A stretch of DNA of 64,000 bases from contig NC_092809.1 in NCBI RefSeq assembly GCF_040954645.1, positions 68,337,141 through 68,401,140 on the forward strand, given 5' to 3'. Positions 54,906-64,000 of this stretch are shown one piece after another; within the stretch, counting starts at the first letter, position 1, and the number at the start of each line of letters is the position of its first letter. The stretch is from Diabrotica undecimpunctata (taxonomy: Eukaryota > Arthropoda > Insecta > Coleoptera > Chrysomelidae). The notes under the pieces were generated by a model. The model was not told the DNA's origin, searched no databases, and was given only the letters and a program-made list of their open reading frames with translations. The position numbers and the translations under genes are program-made.

Positions 54906-56292
54906 TCTTCGAACTTTATCACCTAAGTGAACCGGACTTCTTTCAGCCATAATTACTAAACAAATAAGCAAACATGGTACTAATAGAAAAGTACAATGAG
55001 AAGTAGGGAAGTGAGTGATTCCAAGTAAAGAAACATCTTTTTTACTATGACGCACACGGAAATTGGGGAAGCACCTTACTAAGAGAGAATACGTTGCAGT
55101 ACACATCACTCTCAAGAAACTTTTAATTATTAAAAAAAAAAAAATCAAAATGAAACGGAAAAGAGAAGAAATAAAAAAAAATAATGTCAGACCATAACCT
55201 ATAAACTCCGAAAACTATATTATTATTAAAGGGTTAATAATCAAAAAAATTTTTACATAATTTTAAAGTGCTGTTTTTAATACTTACTACCTCTTTTATT
55301 ATTCTCATTATTCTAAAATAACTAAACGGTAACATTCTTCAGTTTATAAATGTTTTTAATACAAACGCTATAACCGACCGATATTATTATGCTGTCACAA
55401 AAATTCCGGTTGTCATTTCAATATCCGCAGCAACAACAGATCCTAACTGACACCAGAAAAATAATTTTCAGATGATTTAATTAACTGTTTTGTAAAGACA
55501 CTTCACATTATACCGGTTATAGGTGTGTTTCAGTGTATTAGGCACTCGGGGTAATTCATCTGTCATTTTCAGGTTAAGCGGTGACGTTGGCTTCATAATA
55601 ACGTGCTTGAAGTTATTAAAAAGTTCAAAAATTTTCAATAAAAGTTTTTTTTTGTATTTTGTTCGGTCCGTCGCTTCCCAGAAAAGAATGTAACAATTTA
55701 AAATTTGATTAAAACGTTTCAAATAATTTTATTTAAACGGAATGTCTATAGAGTCGGTTTTAGAAGTAATTTTTCCAAGTTTTTTTATATTATCGCCAAA
55801 TATTACCAACCTTTTTTTTACGAAATTAATTTTTTAACTTATGTATTTTATCAAAGAGAAAAACAAATTGAAAACGAATGCAAATACAAAGAAAAAATGT
55901 AAAATCAGAAATTATATTTATTCTCTGCAGAATCAATAGAATGTGGTATATTTTTTAACCTCGAGAAATGTTTAAATTTAATCTTTTTAAATTAGAGATT
56001 TGGTTAATAGATTACAAAATCAATTCTTATGCCGTCCTTTTTGAGCTGTTCTGATTCATATCACGCAAGGTATTTATCTCATTAGTTTTACAATTGAATG
56101 ATCTCTAATATCAGCTGAATTCAATTCTTTTTGGGGATATCTTAAAATTGATGTGTATAAAACATAACCATATTGATTCATTTAGAAGACTAAATACAGC
56201 AGCACGCTGTTCATTTCCATCGCAACTTTTTTAAAATATAAGGAGTTTGGAATGGACAAAATAGACACTTAAACAATAATTATCCTCTCTTA
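54906..56292. other. AT-rich interval, nothing recognised
   Basis: Small ORFs at 54822-55148 and 55477-55722 on the minus strand and 55705-55902 on the plus strand have no motif that I can name. Confidence 0.45.
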
Positions 56293-57070
56293 AGGCGGCT
56301 ACAGACACACATGCAAGCTTATCCAGCATGCTTGTTCAATATTTTTGTACATGCACGCTTGAGTGTCTGTAGGGAAATGTGGTGAAAGTTTTGTGATTGT
56401 ACAGGCGGCTTGAGGATGGAAAGGATGGCGTCCGTTGTGTTGCTTTGTGACGTAGAATTTGAGTTATTTTCATCATGACTAGTGATCTCAAAAAGGTTAG
56501 CCGTGAATTATCGGAAGAGTTTATTCAAGAATACCAAAATCAGACATGTCTTTGGCACGTTAAATCCAAAGATTATTATAACAAAGCAAAAAGGGGTGCA
56601 GCATACAAAATATTATTAAAAAAATCTAGTTTAATTGACGTGAATGCCGACCAGGATGCAGTTGTTAAAAAAATAAACTCCTTACGGGCTATTTATAGAA
56701 GAGAAAAGAAAAAAGTTAAAGATGCGGAACACTCTGGAATGGGTGCAGATGAACGTTATGAGCAAACACTTTCTAGTGTCTAGGTCTAAGTCTAAGTCTA
56801 GTAAGCTAATGTGAGAACAGGTTTTCCTTTTTATCAACCATTGTTTACACCACACGGCACCCTTTTTTATTCGGGATTTTCTTTTTTTCTCAAGAAGAAA
56901 AGCGACCAAAGCGAGCATATCGTCGTCCTAGCTCGACATATTTTATTAAACTACCTCTATTTTTATCACGCACGCTTGTACGTGTGGTGAGAAAGCAAAT
57001 TGTGCATACTTGTACAAAAATGATTGAACAAGCAGGCTGGAAAAGCTTGCAGTTGTGTCTGTAGCCGCGT
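56293..57070 (+). mobile_element. Harbinger-like element carrying only a MADF gene
   Basis: 778 bp. The left end (AGGCGGCTACAGACAC...) and the reverse complement of the right end (ACGCGGCTACAGACAC...) match over about 60 bases (56293-56351 and 57009-57070). TTA flanks both sides (56290-56292 and 57071-57073), the 3-bp target duplication of PIF/Harbinger transposons. The only ORF is a MADF-type DNA-binding protein; no DDE nuclease is present. Harbingers normally encode a nuclease plus a Myb/SANT or MADF partner, so this looks like a deletion derivative. Confidence 0.82.
56475..56783 (+). CDS. MADF-domain protein, short and probably truncated
   Basis: 102 codons starting MTSDLKKVSRELSEEFIQEY. 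The MADF fold occupies about residues 14-95: FIQEYQNQTCLWHVKSKDYY, NKAKRGAAYKILLKKS, VVKKINSLRAIYRREKKKVK and SGMGADERYEQTL. Conserved Trp (LW), the K-IN-LR helix and RREKKKV are visible. MADF is a Myb/SANT-like domain that binds DNA; in Harbinger-type elements the partner protein carries the nuclease to the ends or into the nucleus. No in-frame disruption is seen, but the stop after LSSV comes before the usual WYFDLL continuation, with a GTCTAA repeat following, so the C-terminus appears lost. Confidence 0.75.
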   Translation: MTSDLKKVSRELSEEFIQEYQNQTCLWHVKSKDYYNKAKRGAAYKILLKKSSLIDVNADQDAVVKKINSLRAIYRREKKKVKDAEHSGMGADERYEQTLSSV

Positions 57071-57243
57071 TTACTTTCTCTAAAATCGAGTTTTGTATGT
57101 CGTACTAACATTCGTTGATGGTTCTGTTTTCATTCGGTATATTAGGTATTTTATGTATTTTTCTATTTACCTTCTGTGAAATATGTGAGCACGTGTTTGG
57201 GGGTTTCTAAGGGGGTCGAGATATATCTTACTAGGTTTAGTTC

Positions 57244-57905
57244 TTCTTCTTCTTTGGGTGCCTAATCGTTTCGAATATTGGCGATCATTCAGGCTATAAT
57301 TATTTTATTAACTGATGCTTTAAATAGATTAGTTGTTGTTGTAGAGGACCATTTTCTCAGGTTTTTTAACCATTATATTCTTCTTTTCCCAATTCCTTGC
57401 TTTCCGAATACTTTGCCCTTAAGGATTATTTTTATTAATCTTTATTTAGTGTGGTTTCTCATTATGGGTCGGAGATATTCTAACTTTCTCCTTTTAATCA
57501 TATACATCACTTCTCTTTCTTTTCCCATTCTTCATAGTACAGTCTCGTTGGTTGTCTTGTCCGTCCATGATATCCTGAGGATTCTTCTGTATAGCCACAT
57601 CGCAAAGGCTTCAAGTTTTTTCTCCATCGCTATCGACCATAAATCTTCAATAGCTTCATTTACTTTAGTTTATTAGTTGCTGAAAACTGTTTATACTGTT
57701 GCAAAAATAACGGTGTCATCTGTATAGCGGATGTTGTTTAGGCATTCTCAATTTAAAAGGATTCCATGTTCGCAATTTTCCAAGGCTTCACATAATATTT
57801 CCTCTGAATATAGGTTGAATAATATAGGTGAAAGTATATATCCTTGTCTAACGGCTCGCAGAATCTGGATCGCTTCCGCGGTTAATCTCCAAGATTTGTT
57901 TTTAT
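57244..57905 (-). mobile_element. LINE 3' part: RT YxDD block to tail
   Basis: Minus strand: RAVRQGYILSPILFNLYSEE, ILCEALENCEHGILLN, NNIRYTDDTVIFA (YADD changed to YTDD), then a jump to KLEAFAMWLYRRILRISWTD. The end reads ANIRND-stop-APKEEEE, and the GAA run on the minus strand (plus 57245-57257) is the microsatellite tail. Plus-strand ORFs here are antisense shadows. Confidence 0.8.
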
Positions 57906-57914
57906 TGTGGCTGA

Positions 57915-58160
57915 TTCTTCTTCTTCTCACGGCGCCGTCTCCTTTCGAAGGTTGGCGATCTAAATGGCAATTGTGGTTTTGGAAACTGCTGCGCGAAAGA
58001 TTTCTGCGGATGAGTGATCGAAACATCTTCTTAGGTCGTTCAGCCACGAGTTCTGGCGTCTTCCTACTGATCTTTTGCCCTGTACTTTTCCTTCCAGTAT
58101 AATTTGAAGTAATTCATATCTTTCGCCTCTCAATACATGACCTAAGTATTGCATTTTACC
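57915..58160 (-). mobile_element. RTE-like LINE C-terminal end with GAA tail
   Basis: Minus strand from 58154: MQYLGHVLRGERYELLQIIL, EGKVQGKRSVGRRQNSWLN, DLRRCFDHSSAEIFRAAVSK and, past a stop, IANLRKE followed by GAAGAAGAAGAAT. MQYLGHVLRGERYELL is identical to the 14-kb LINE at 17038-17085, so this is the same subfamily. Its tail abuts the preceding LINE fragment. Confidence 0.82.
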
Positions 58161-58193
58161 CTCTTTTGTTAGAACAAATAAAAATAAAAAAAT

Positions 58194-58440
58194 ACTTACC
58201 GGTTTTCAAGTTTTGTATTGAGGTTATATTGACAGTTTTATCATTTTCTGGTTGAAAATTAACAATTTCTGCCGTATTACTGTTTTTAACAAGTTGACAC
58301 ATACGTTTACCACGATTCATAGCGAATAGTGTTCGATTTATCAAATTACCAAAAATTTTAACTGCCCTTAACATTGTTTGTCTCGATTCGAATACGGGAC
58401 TTAATATAGTATACCGCCATCTTTTGGCGAAATGCCGCAA
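58194..58440 (-). CDS. Exon-like ORF ending at a strong splice donor, function unknown
   Basis: The minus strand has an open frame MRHFAKRWRYTILSPVFESR... A likely internal start is MNRGKRMCQLVKNSNTAEIV at about 58321. At 58199-58194 the frame meets CCG|GTAAGT, a consensus 5' splice site, followed by an AT-rich intron-like stretch. No known domain is recognised. It lies between a LINE end and a Tc1 fragment and could be the first coding exon of a host gene on the minus strand whose other exons I cannot find, or chance. The intron would have to cross two LINE fragments. Confidence 0.35.
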
Positions 58441-58554
58441 GTAGAGACTTAAATTTCTTTTTCACTAAGTAGAATTCAATACGGCAGGTATAAAAATGCA
58501 CGTAACTCATTTCTCGGAAAAATGTGACTTAACACACCTTACCTCTGAGGTGCT

Positions 58555-59018
58555 GTATATTCGGTTATGGTTTGGGGTGGCGTTTCTTTAACGGGTCGTA
58601 CAGACTTGGTGGTGTTGAATAACGGTACCATCAACGCTCACCGATATATCGTTGATGTTCTTCAAGACCACGTTGTGCCATTTGCTCCGTATATTGGCGA
58701 AAATTTTGTTTTAATGCACGATAATGCAGGACCACACGTTGCAAATATAGTGCAAAATTATCTAGAGGCAGTTGGAATCGACGTTATGGAATGGCCAGCG
58801 AATAGTGTCAATCTCAATCCTATAGAGAATGTTTGGGGCTTGCTTGGTAGATGTCTACGAAATTTTCCTAATCAACCAAACACTCTGCAGGAACTGGAAC
58901 AACTTTTGTCCAAATTTGGAATGAACTGGATCCGAATACTTTAAGACCGTTTATTTTAAGTATGAATCGTCGATGCCAAGCTGTCATTCGTAGCAGGGGT
59001 GGAAATACGTCTTATTAA
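58555..59018 (+). pseudogene. Tc1-family transposase, C-terminal fragment
   Basis: The plus strand starts MVWGGVSLTGRTDLVVL and contains LMHDNAGPHVAN (second catalytic Asp) and NLNPIENVW (Glu) with 34 residues between, the Tc1 DD34E spacing. A frameshift at about 58915 separates the last part, NELDPNTLRPFILSMNRRCQ and VIRSRGGNTSY, which ends at TAA 59016-59018. The N-terminal DNA-binding domains and first Asp are absent. It is a different Tc1 lineage from the element at 4.9 kb. Confidence 0.88.
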
Positions 59019-59356
59019 GCAAAAAAAATTGAACAATTTTTATTTTTAGAATTAGAGATTTTATTGTTGATTTTTTTAAGATTGTGTTAAATTTATGAAT
59101 ATTGAAGATGGTTAGCGACAACATCACTAAATATGTTTGTTTGACAAAGTAAAATAATACGAAATAAAATGCTTTTCAAATACGAAGACAGTTGCGTTTC
59201 GATTTAATTTGAGTCTCCCACCATTCCCTAATACGTGTTTCTGGTTCTATTAGTTATCAGAGAGAGTTTGTAAAAAGACTTGCTTTTCATTTCAGTTAAT
59301 ATTTTCCTGTTACCTATATGGTAAGTTTTAAAGTGGTGCGTTAATTTCTTGGAGCA

Positions 59357-59435
<79 letters not shown>

Positions 59436-60328
59436 GTGACCAAAATATTTAGTTCTTTTGGAACTTACTCATTGTCGGCTGTCACTTGTGTGAAATTTAT
59501 ATTCTAAAATAAAAGAATAAGTGAAGCAACTTAAAAACATAAACTTTAATGTTTAAATTATTATATTAGTGTTGCATTTTCAATTAATTAGTTGAATCAT
59601 ATTTATTATTATTTTTTAACGCAATTTCCAAGTTGGATGTAAAATGCATGTAGAATGTACAATCAGTGTTGTGATTTCAATTATATATAAAATAATATTT
59701 AAGATGAAATGACAGTCTATGTTTTAGAAATAAATCAGGAATCATTATCTAATATTTTATTTAAAAGCGAAATACCCAAGTTATATAGTTAAATAAGAAA
59801 TATCTTTTCTCTAATCTACTGCCCACAATATCTGAGGGGTCTTCTGATGCTCTGAGCCTGAGTAATCTGTAATAAATCACTCCAACAAGATTTTGTAGGC
59901 GATGAGTATTTTCTCATAGTAGGGTAAATATTTATTACTTTATTATGAGATAATTTGACTCATTTTAATAATTCTAATTACAGTTCCGCCGTTGGTTTGA
60001 GGGAGTTGCTAATAACTGCGTGAGCAGAAGGTAAGCAACCAACATAAACTGCGGCTTAAAACTGTAATTTTAAAGTTGAAAATTTCACCAGAACTCTTTC
60101 TACCACCTTGATAAGTGATGCCATATTGAAAACATGAAATATCTTAGAATCCCCAATACCTTTTGTGAGTTTTATATAAATGGTTAAATGCTTCTCTGCA
60201 GAAATCTACATCTCTTTGCAACATTTCGCATGCGTATCCCGGCATCCGACGCGTGGGTGTGAGAAACCCCAGAGTTTAGAGAGTAACCGTTATAAGTTCA
60301 AATTTCACTCCAAATGCCAACAGCGCTT
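59019..60328. other. AT-rich interval with a (TA)n microsatellite
   Basis: A pure TA run of about 75 bases lies at 59358-59432. Otherwise no frames with motifs were found. Confidence 0.6.
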
Positions 60329-60330
60329 TA

Positions 60331-62205
60331 TAGTCGGTTCGCTATATTTACGCGGGTTTCAGATTAACAAAATTATGCTAATGACTCATTGATAACCAGT
60401 TGCAGTAAACGACTTCCCAGAAAATTAGGTAAAAACTGCATTAATGGTCATACTTTAAAATACATTAAAATAACATTAGGGTAGGTATAAATTTGTTACA
60501 ATATTGCAGTTGAATTGATTATTTGCCAGTGTTGACATTGTATGTTTGGTGGAAATATTTAAAAATGCCTAGACGTGTGTTAGATGTAGATAGTCTAATT
60601 TGTAGTGTACATAAGTATTTTACGGATGAATAAGAAAATGGCGGTCCTTTAAAATCGGTAATGTCTGTTCAACAACGCGTATGTGATGCTCTAGGAATTA
60701 GTGAAACCAAACTAAGAGGAGTATTACAAAATCGCAATAATGAACGGCCGAAAGAAGATCACCGAACAACTCGCCTATCATTGAAAACGAAAGATATTCC
60801 AGATGGAAAAAAATTGAAATTCGTGATACCATTTATCGAATGCGAGTCAACATGGAACATGTGACCTTAAATACAATTCTCTCGGAATTAAAAGATAGAA
60901 AATTTGACGAAATTGGCAGAACAAGTCTATGGCAAGTGATACATAATTTGGGATTCAAATTTTAAAAGGAGGATAACAGAAAAGCCCTGTGTGAAAGAAG
61001 TTCTGTTGTGCATACAAGAATTAACTTTCTAAGAAAATATTCTAAATTAAAAGAATAAAGGGCAAATTTTATATATTTAGACGAAACATGGATATTTTCT
61101 AGGGGTGCAACCAAGAGAATATGGCAAGATGATAACGTAAAGTCTATCAAACATACTGATGGAGAAGGAAAGCGACACATAATTTTACATGCAGGAGGGA
61201 AATCGGGTTTTATAGAAGGTGCTGATTTAATATTTTCATCTAAATCAAAATCAAGTGACTATCACGATAATATGAACACAGAAATGTTTGTAAAATGGTT
61301 ACATGAAAAACTTCTCCCAGGTTTAAGTGAGCCCAGCGTAATTATTTTAGACAATGCACCTTACCATTCTGAAGTATTAAACAAAAGTCCAACGAATTCT
61401 TGGACTGTTAATAAAATTAAAGAATGGTTGACAAAGGAACATATACCATTCCCACAACATATTTTAAAATCAGAATTATTACGCTTGGCAAATATCCACG
61501 CAAAACCAAAAACCTTTGTTGTGGATCAGATTATTGAAAGTTACGGTCATCAAGTTTTACGTCTGAAACCGAATCATTGCCAGTTTAATCCCATCGAATA
61601 TATATGGGAAATAACAAAACAATATTATGACAACCATATTGGGCCTAACGGTTATAGCGACGACGCAGTTCGGGAAACTTGGCGAAAGGCACTTTCAATT
61701 GTAACTCCAGAAGTGTGGTGCAACTGTATATTCAAGTGCGAGAAACTAATAGAACATTGGTGGACTCGTGAAAATAAAATAAACGAAATAAGTCCAATTA
61801 TAATAACAATTAATGGTGATGACAGTGATGATGATGATGATTATGATGTTTTTGATGATAATGACTGATTTTCATTTTTGCTGGCAAGTTAAATTTTTTT
61901 ATTTTTCATTAGAAATTCTCTCCATGGAACAAATATACATAGACCATATTTTCTGCGTGAAGTGTAATATAAAATTATTATTAGGTTTATATTAGCCACA
62001 TTAGACTCCATTAATGAAGTAATTCTCCTTATTATACTGTCAATTATATAAAAGATTTTCCATTATTATTTAATTAAAAAAAGTTATGGATTATTTTTCA
62101 TTTCATTTGACCAGGTGATATTTCCCTAAAGAGCAGGTAATTAAAACTGGGTACTTACAATAAAATTTTTAATCCGAAACCCGCGTAAATATAGTGAACC
62201 GACTA
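60331..62205 (+). mobile_element. IS630/Tc1/mariner-superfamily element with long D-to-E spacing
   Basis: Inverted ends: left TAGTCGGTTCGCTATATTTA then CGCGGGTTTCAGATTA, right the reverse complement with few changes (about 35-45 bases). TA lies outside both (60329-60330 and 62206-62207). Length 1,875 bp. It encodes one transposase. The long spacing and domain layout resemble the group published as DD82E (Sailor); I rely on memory for that name. Confidence 0.85.
60565..61868 (+). pseudogene. Mariner-superfamily transposase (DD81E by count), three stops
   Basis: Starts MPRRVLDVDSLICSVHKYF. TAA at 60631-60633 interrupts; SVQQRVCDALGISETKLRGV is the N-terminal HTH. A frameshift near 60830 and in-frame stops near 60963 and 61056 follow. 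FIYLDETWIFSRG holds the first catalytic Asp. VIILDNAPYHSEVLNKSPTN holds the second, and QFNPIEYIWEITKQYYD the Glu. I count 81 residues between the second Asp and the Glu, versus 34 in Tc1 and mariner, because of a helical insert (IKEWLTKEHIPFPQHILKSE). The tail is acidic (DDSDDDDDYD). The last 198 codons are open. Confidence 0.88.
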
Positions 62206-62451
62206 TAGTAGCTCTCGAATACTTATTTGTCTACAATCTGATGCAGTCAAATTAGTCGGCAACTAGATATACCGTGAGTGGTGTCGCTTTCAAATTGTCT
62301 GAGTTTTGTCACACCCCACGTGCCGAAACTCACAAGTTAATTTTTTCCGTTTTTATTTCATACTTCGAAGTAATTTTCAGAGATAAGCCATCTTGTACAT
62401 ACTATTTATATTGAGTTTTTCATAATTCCACTCTCGTAGATTTGGAAAAAA
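62206..62451. other. Spacer, nothing recognised
   Basis: Short interval between the mariner-like element and a LINE tail. Confidence 0.4.
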
Positions 62452-62600
62452 TGGGCGACTATGAAAAAGAGAAGAGGACGACCACCGACCAGATGGACCG
62501 ATGATATAAAACGTGTAGCGGCAAGAACTAAGGGAGGCCTACATCCAGCAGTGAACGCGATTGGCTGATTGATGATGATAATGATAAAAAAATAAAAAAA
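62452..62600 (+). mobile_element. LINE 3'-end relic with ATG/GAT microsatellite tail
   Basis: The plus strand reads KRRGRPPTRWTDDIKRVAAR, then AYIQQ-stop-TRLAD, matching the RGRPPTRWTDDIKRIAG ... EAYIQQW terminus. A TGATTGATGATGATAATGAT run follows. Related to the LINE at the start of the window but with a different tail type. Confidence 0.75.
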
Positions 62601-63428
62601 CGGGTGTGGCAGTCCAGTGGGACTGCCGGTGGAAGTTACACTTCTATACATCCATTCGCCGTTACAAATTTATTTCGGAGTCAATCTGCACAATCATTAC
62701 ATATGTAATGCTATAGGTAAGACATAGCAGAAAGAGAAACAGAATTAATAACAACTTACTAACAATGAATAAACAACTTTTGATCTGTAATAGGAGTATA
62801 GTAAATGAAGGATTGAATCAATATTTTGATGAAAATGTATATTTTTATTTTCATATATGTATGAAAGTTGTCCAATATCAAATCTTCATAATTCATATCC
62901 GAAATTGGACAGTATAATTTTATCACCCAGTAGACCGAATGAATCTATTTGTTATTAAATACACACACGTAGTTAATTAGGTTACATACACATTTGGTCA
63001 ATTATAAATAATAATTTGGACATCAGTCAAAAGTACTGACAAAGTTAAACAATTTACATAAATTAAATACACATATCACGCTAGGTACGCGAAAAATATT
63101 GACCCAAATAGAATTTATATAAAACTAATATCTCTTGACTAGAGAAGCATTCAATCAATATTCACTCAACGAACATATAGTCTTCAACGATCAACTTCAT
63201 CAGTCTCTACTCAACGTAATCCCGGGTCTACACCCATAGTGTACGTCTCAACAATAAACTCTGCTACTATTATTTGGTGTTTCCATTACAACAGAACGAA
63301 CATCTTCACTGAGCCAACGAAGGGAATTTGTTCATGGTCCTATCGAGAAACAGAATACTTCAAGGAAGTTTGAGAGAGCCTATACAGTCCACGACAGCAA
63401 CACCCTCAGTAGCAGAGAGAGACCACTA
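62601..63428. other. Interval with no recognised gene
   Basis: AT-rich to about 63200, then less biased. The last 150 bases before the minisatellite could be coding on the plus strand but no family is evident. Confidence 0.35.
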
Positions 63429-63429
63429 G

Positions 63430-63860
63430 ACCCGGGAGAACGAGAGCAGTACCAGAGCCGAGAGCGGTACTAGAGCCGAGAGCGGTACCAAAGCCAAGAG
63501 CCATACTAGAGCCGAGAGCAGTACCAGAGCCGAGAGCAGTACCAAAGCCGAGAGCCATACTAGAGCCGAGAGCGGTACTAGAGCCGAGAGCGGTACCAAA
63601 GCCGAGAGCCATAATAGAGCCGAGAGCGGTACCAAAGCCGAGAGCCATACTAGAGCCGAGAGCGGTACCAGAGCCGAGAGCAGTACCAAAGCCGAGAGCC
63701 AGACTAGAGCCGAGAGCAGTACCAAAGCCGAGAGCCATACTAGAGCCGAGAGCAGTACCAAAGCCGAGTCCCATTCTAGAGCCGAGAGCAGTACCAAAGC
63801 CGAGAGCCATATTAGAGCCGAGAGCAGTACCAAAGCCGAGAGCCATACTAGAGCCGCAGA
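63430..63860. repeat. 18-bp minisatellite, GC-richer than surroundings
   Basis: About 23 copies of an 18-base unit AGAGCCGAGAGCAGTACC and its variant AAAGCCGAGAGCCATACT, often alternating to give a 36-base period. Because 18 is a multiple of three, every frame without a stop in the unit stays open, so the long minus-strand ORFs (Ala/Leu/Gly/Phe-rich) and the plus-strand Pro/Arg- or Glu/Ser-rich frames are likely products of the repeat. Confidence 0.92.
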
Positions 63861-64000
63861 GCAGCCAAAGGACAGGACCGATTGCAGAACCCACCAGAAG
63901 CGAGGGATCCTCAACGTCTAAGAACACAAAAAACCGTAAGTTTTTGAATAATTACAAAATCTTCCAACTTTTACAATCTTGCAATTTAACAAGTTTTTTT
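63861..64000. other. Unique flank of the minisatellite
   Basis: Window end, no feature recognised. Confidence 0.4.

Noticed and set aside
57278..57676. 132-codon plus-strand ORF, and its neighbour at 57731-58102
   Set aside because: Both are antisense to minus-strand LINE reverse transcriptase with clear motifs (YTDDTVIFA, VRQGYILSP).
59228..59443. 71-codon minus ORF rich in Tyr and Ile
   Set aside because: Translation of the (TA)n microsatellite.
63406..63927. Two long overlapping minus-strand ORFs (173 and 162 codons)
   Set aside because: Produced by an 18-bp tandem repeat with no stop codons in several frames; no non-repeat domain present.
1..64000. CRISPR arrays, bacterial operons, riboswitches or rRNA
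   Set aside because: No regularly spaced repeats with unique spacers, no bacterial gene order and no rRNA-like blocks; all content is eukaryotic repeat DNA.

Overview
This is eukaryotic, AT-rich DNA built almost entirely of decayed transposable elements, with no convincing host gene. The families present are RTE/BovB-like LINEs with microsatellite tails, Tc1, pogo/Tigger, piggyBac, a DUF4371-type hAT, Ty3/Gypsy, a tRNA-derived SINE, a tyrosine-recombinase element and a MADF-bearing Harbinger-like element. That mixture points to a large, repeat-rich insect genome. A beetle such as a corn rootworm is my best guess from family resemblance, not something the sequence proves. There is no rRNA, functional tRNA, CRISPR array or operon-like gene order.

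Layout. 0-3.5 kb: two LINE fragments facing each other. 4.9-7.1 kb: a complete but mutated Tc1 element with ~350-bp inverted repeats and a TA target duplication. 7.7-8.3 kb: a pogo/Tigger relic. 9.3-13.4 kb: a minus-strand Gypsy element (5' LTR, primer-binding site, gag, zinc knuckle, protease, truncated reverse transcriptase). 14.0-17.2 kb: a nearly full-length RTE LINE. 17.3-18.3 kb: piggyBac relic 1. 19.6-27.7 kb: scattered LINE pieces, one carrying a tRNA-derived SINE. 28.8-29.9 kb: a LINE tail with RNase H. 31.5-37 kb: a second, divergent copy of the Gypsy LTR split by a 4.5-kb insert that holds a hAT relic. 38.9-40.2 kb: a tyrosine-recombinase relic between short palindromes. 40.7-41.2 kb: interleaved inverted repeats with a hammerhead-like motif. 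41.4-43.6 kb: piggyBac relic 2 with a TTAA end. 44.1-46.0 kb: a Tc1 gene cut in two by a LINE with an 8-bp target duplication. 46.6-49.3 kb: three LINE remnants. 50.4-52.5 kb: piggyBac relic 3 next to a second pogo relic. 52.5-54.4 kb: a second hammerhead-like motif and a large foldback repeat. 56.3-57.1 kb: a short element with TTA duplications and a MADF ORF. 57.2-59.0 kb: LINE ends, an exon-like ORF and a Tc1 C-terminus. 60.3-62.2 kb: an IS630/mariner-superfamily element with an 81-residue D-to-E spacing. 63.4-63.9 kb: an 18-bp minisatellite.

The parts do not form a pathway; they form a layered record of insertions. The points I would look at first are the tyrosine-recombinase element, the MADF-only element, the hammerhead-like motifs with their inverted repeats, and the exon-like ORF at 58.2-58.4 kb. 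All reading frames, pairings and family calls were made by eye; no alignment or search was run.
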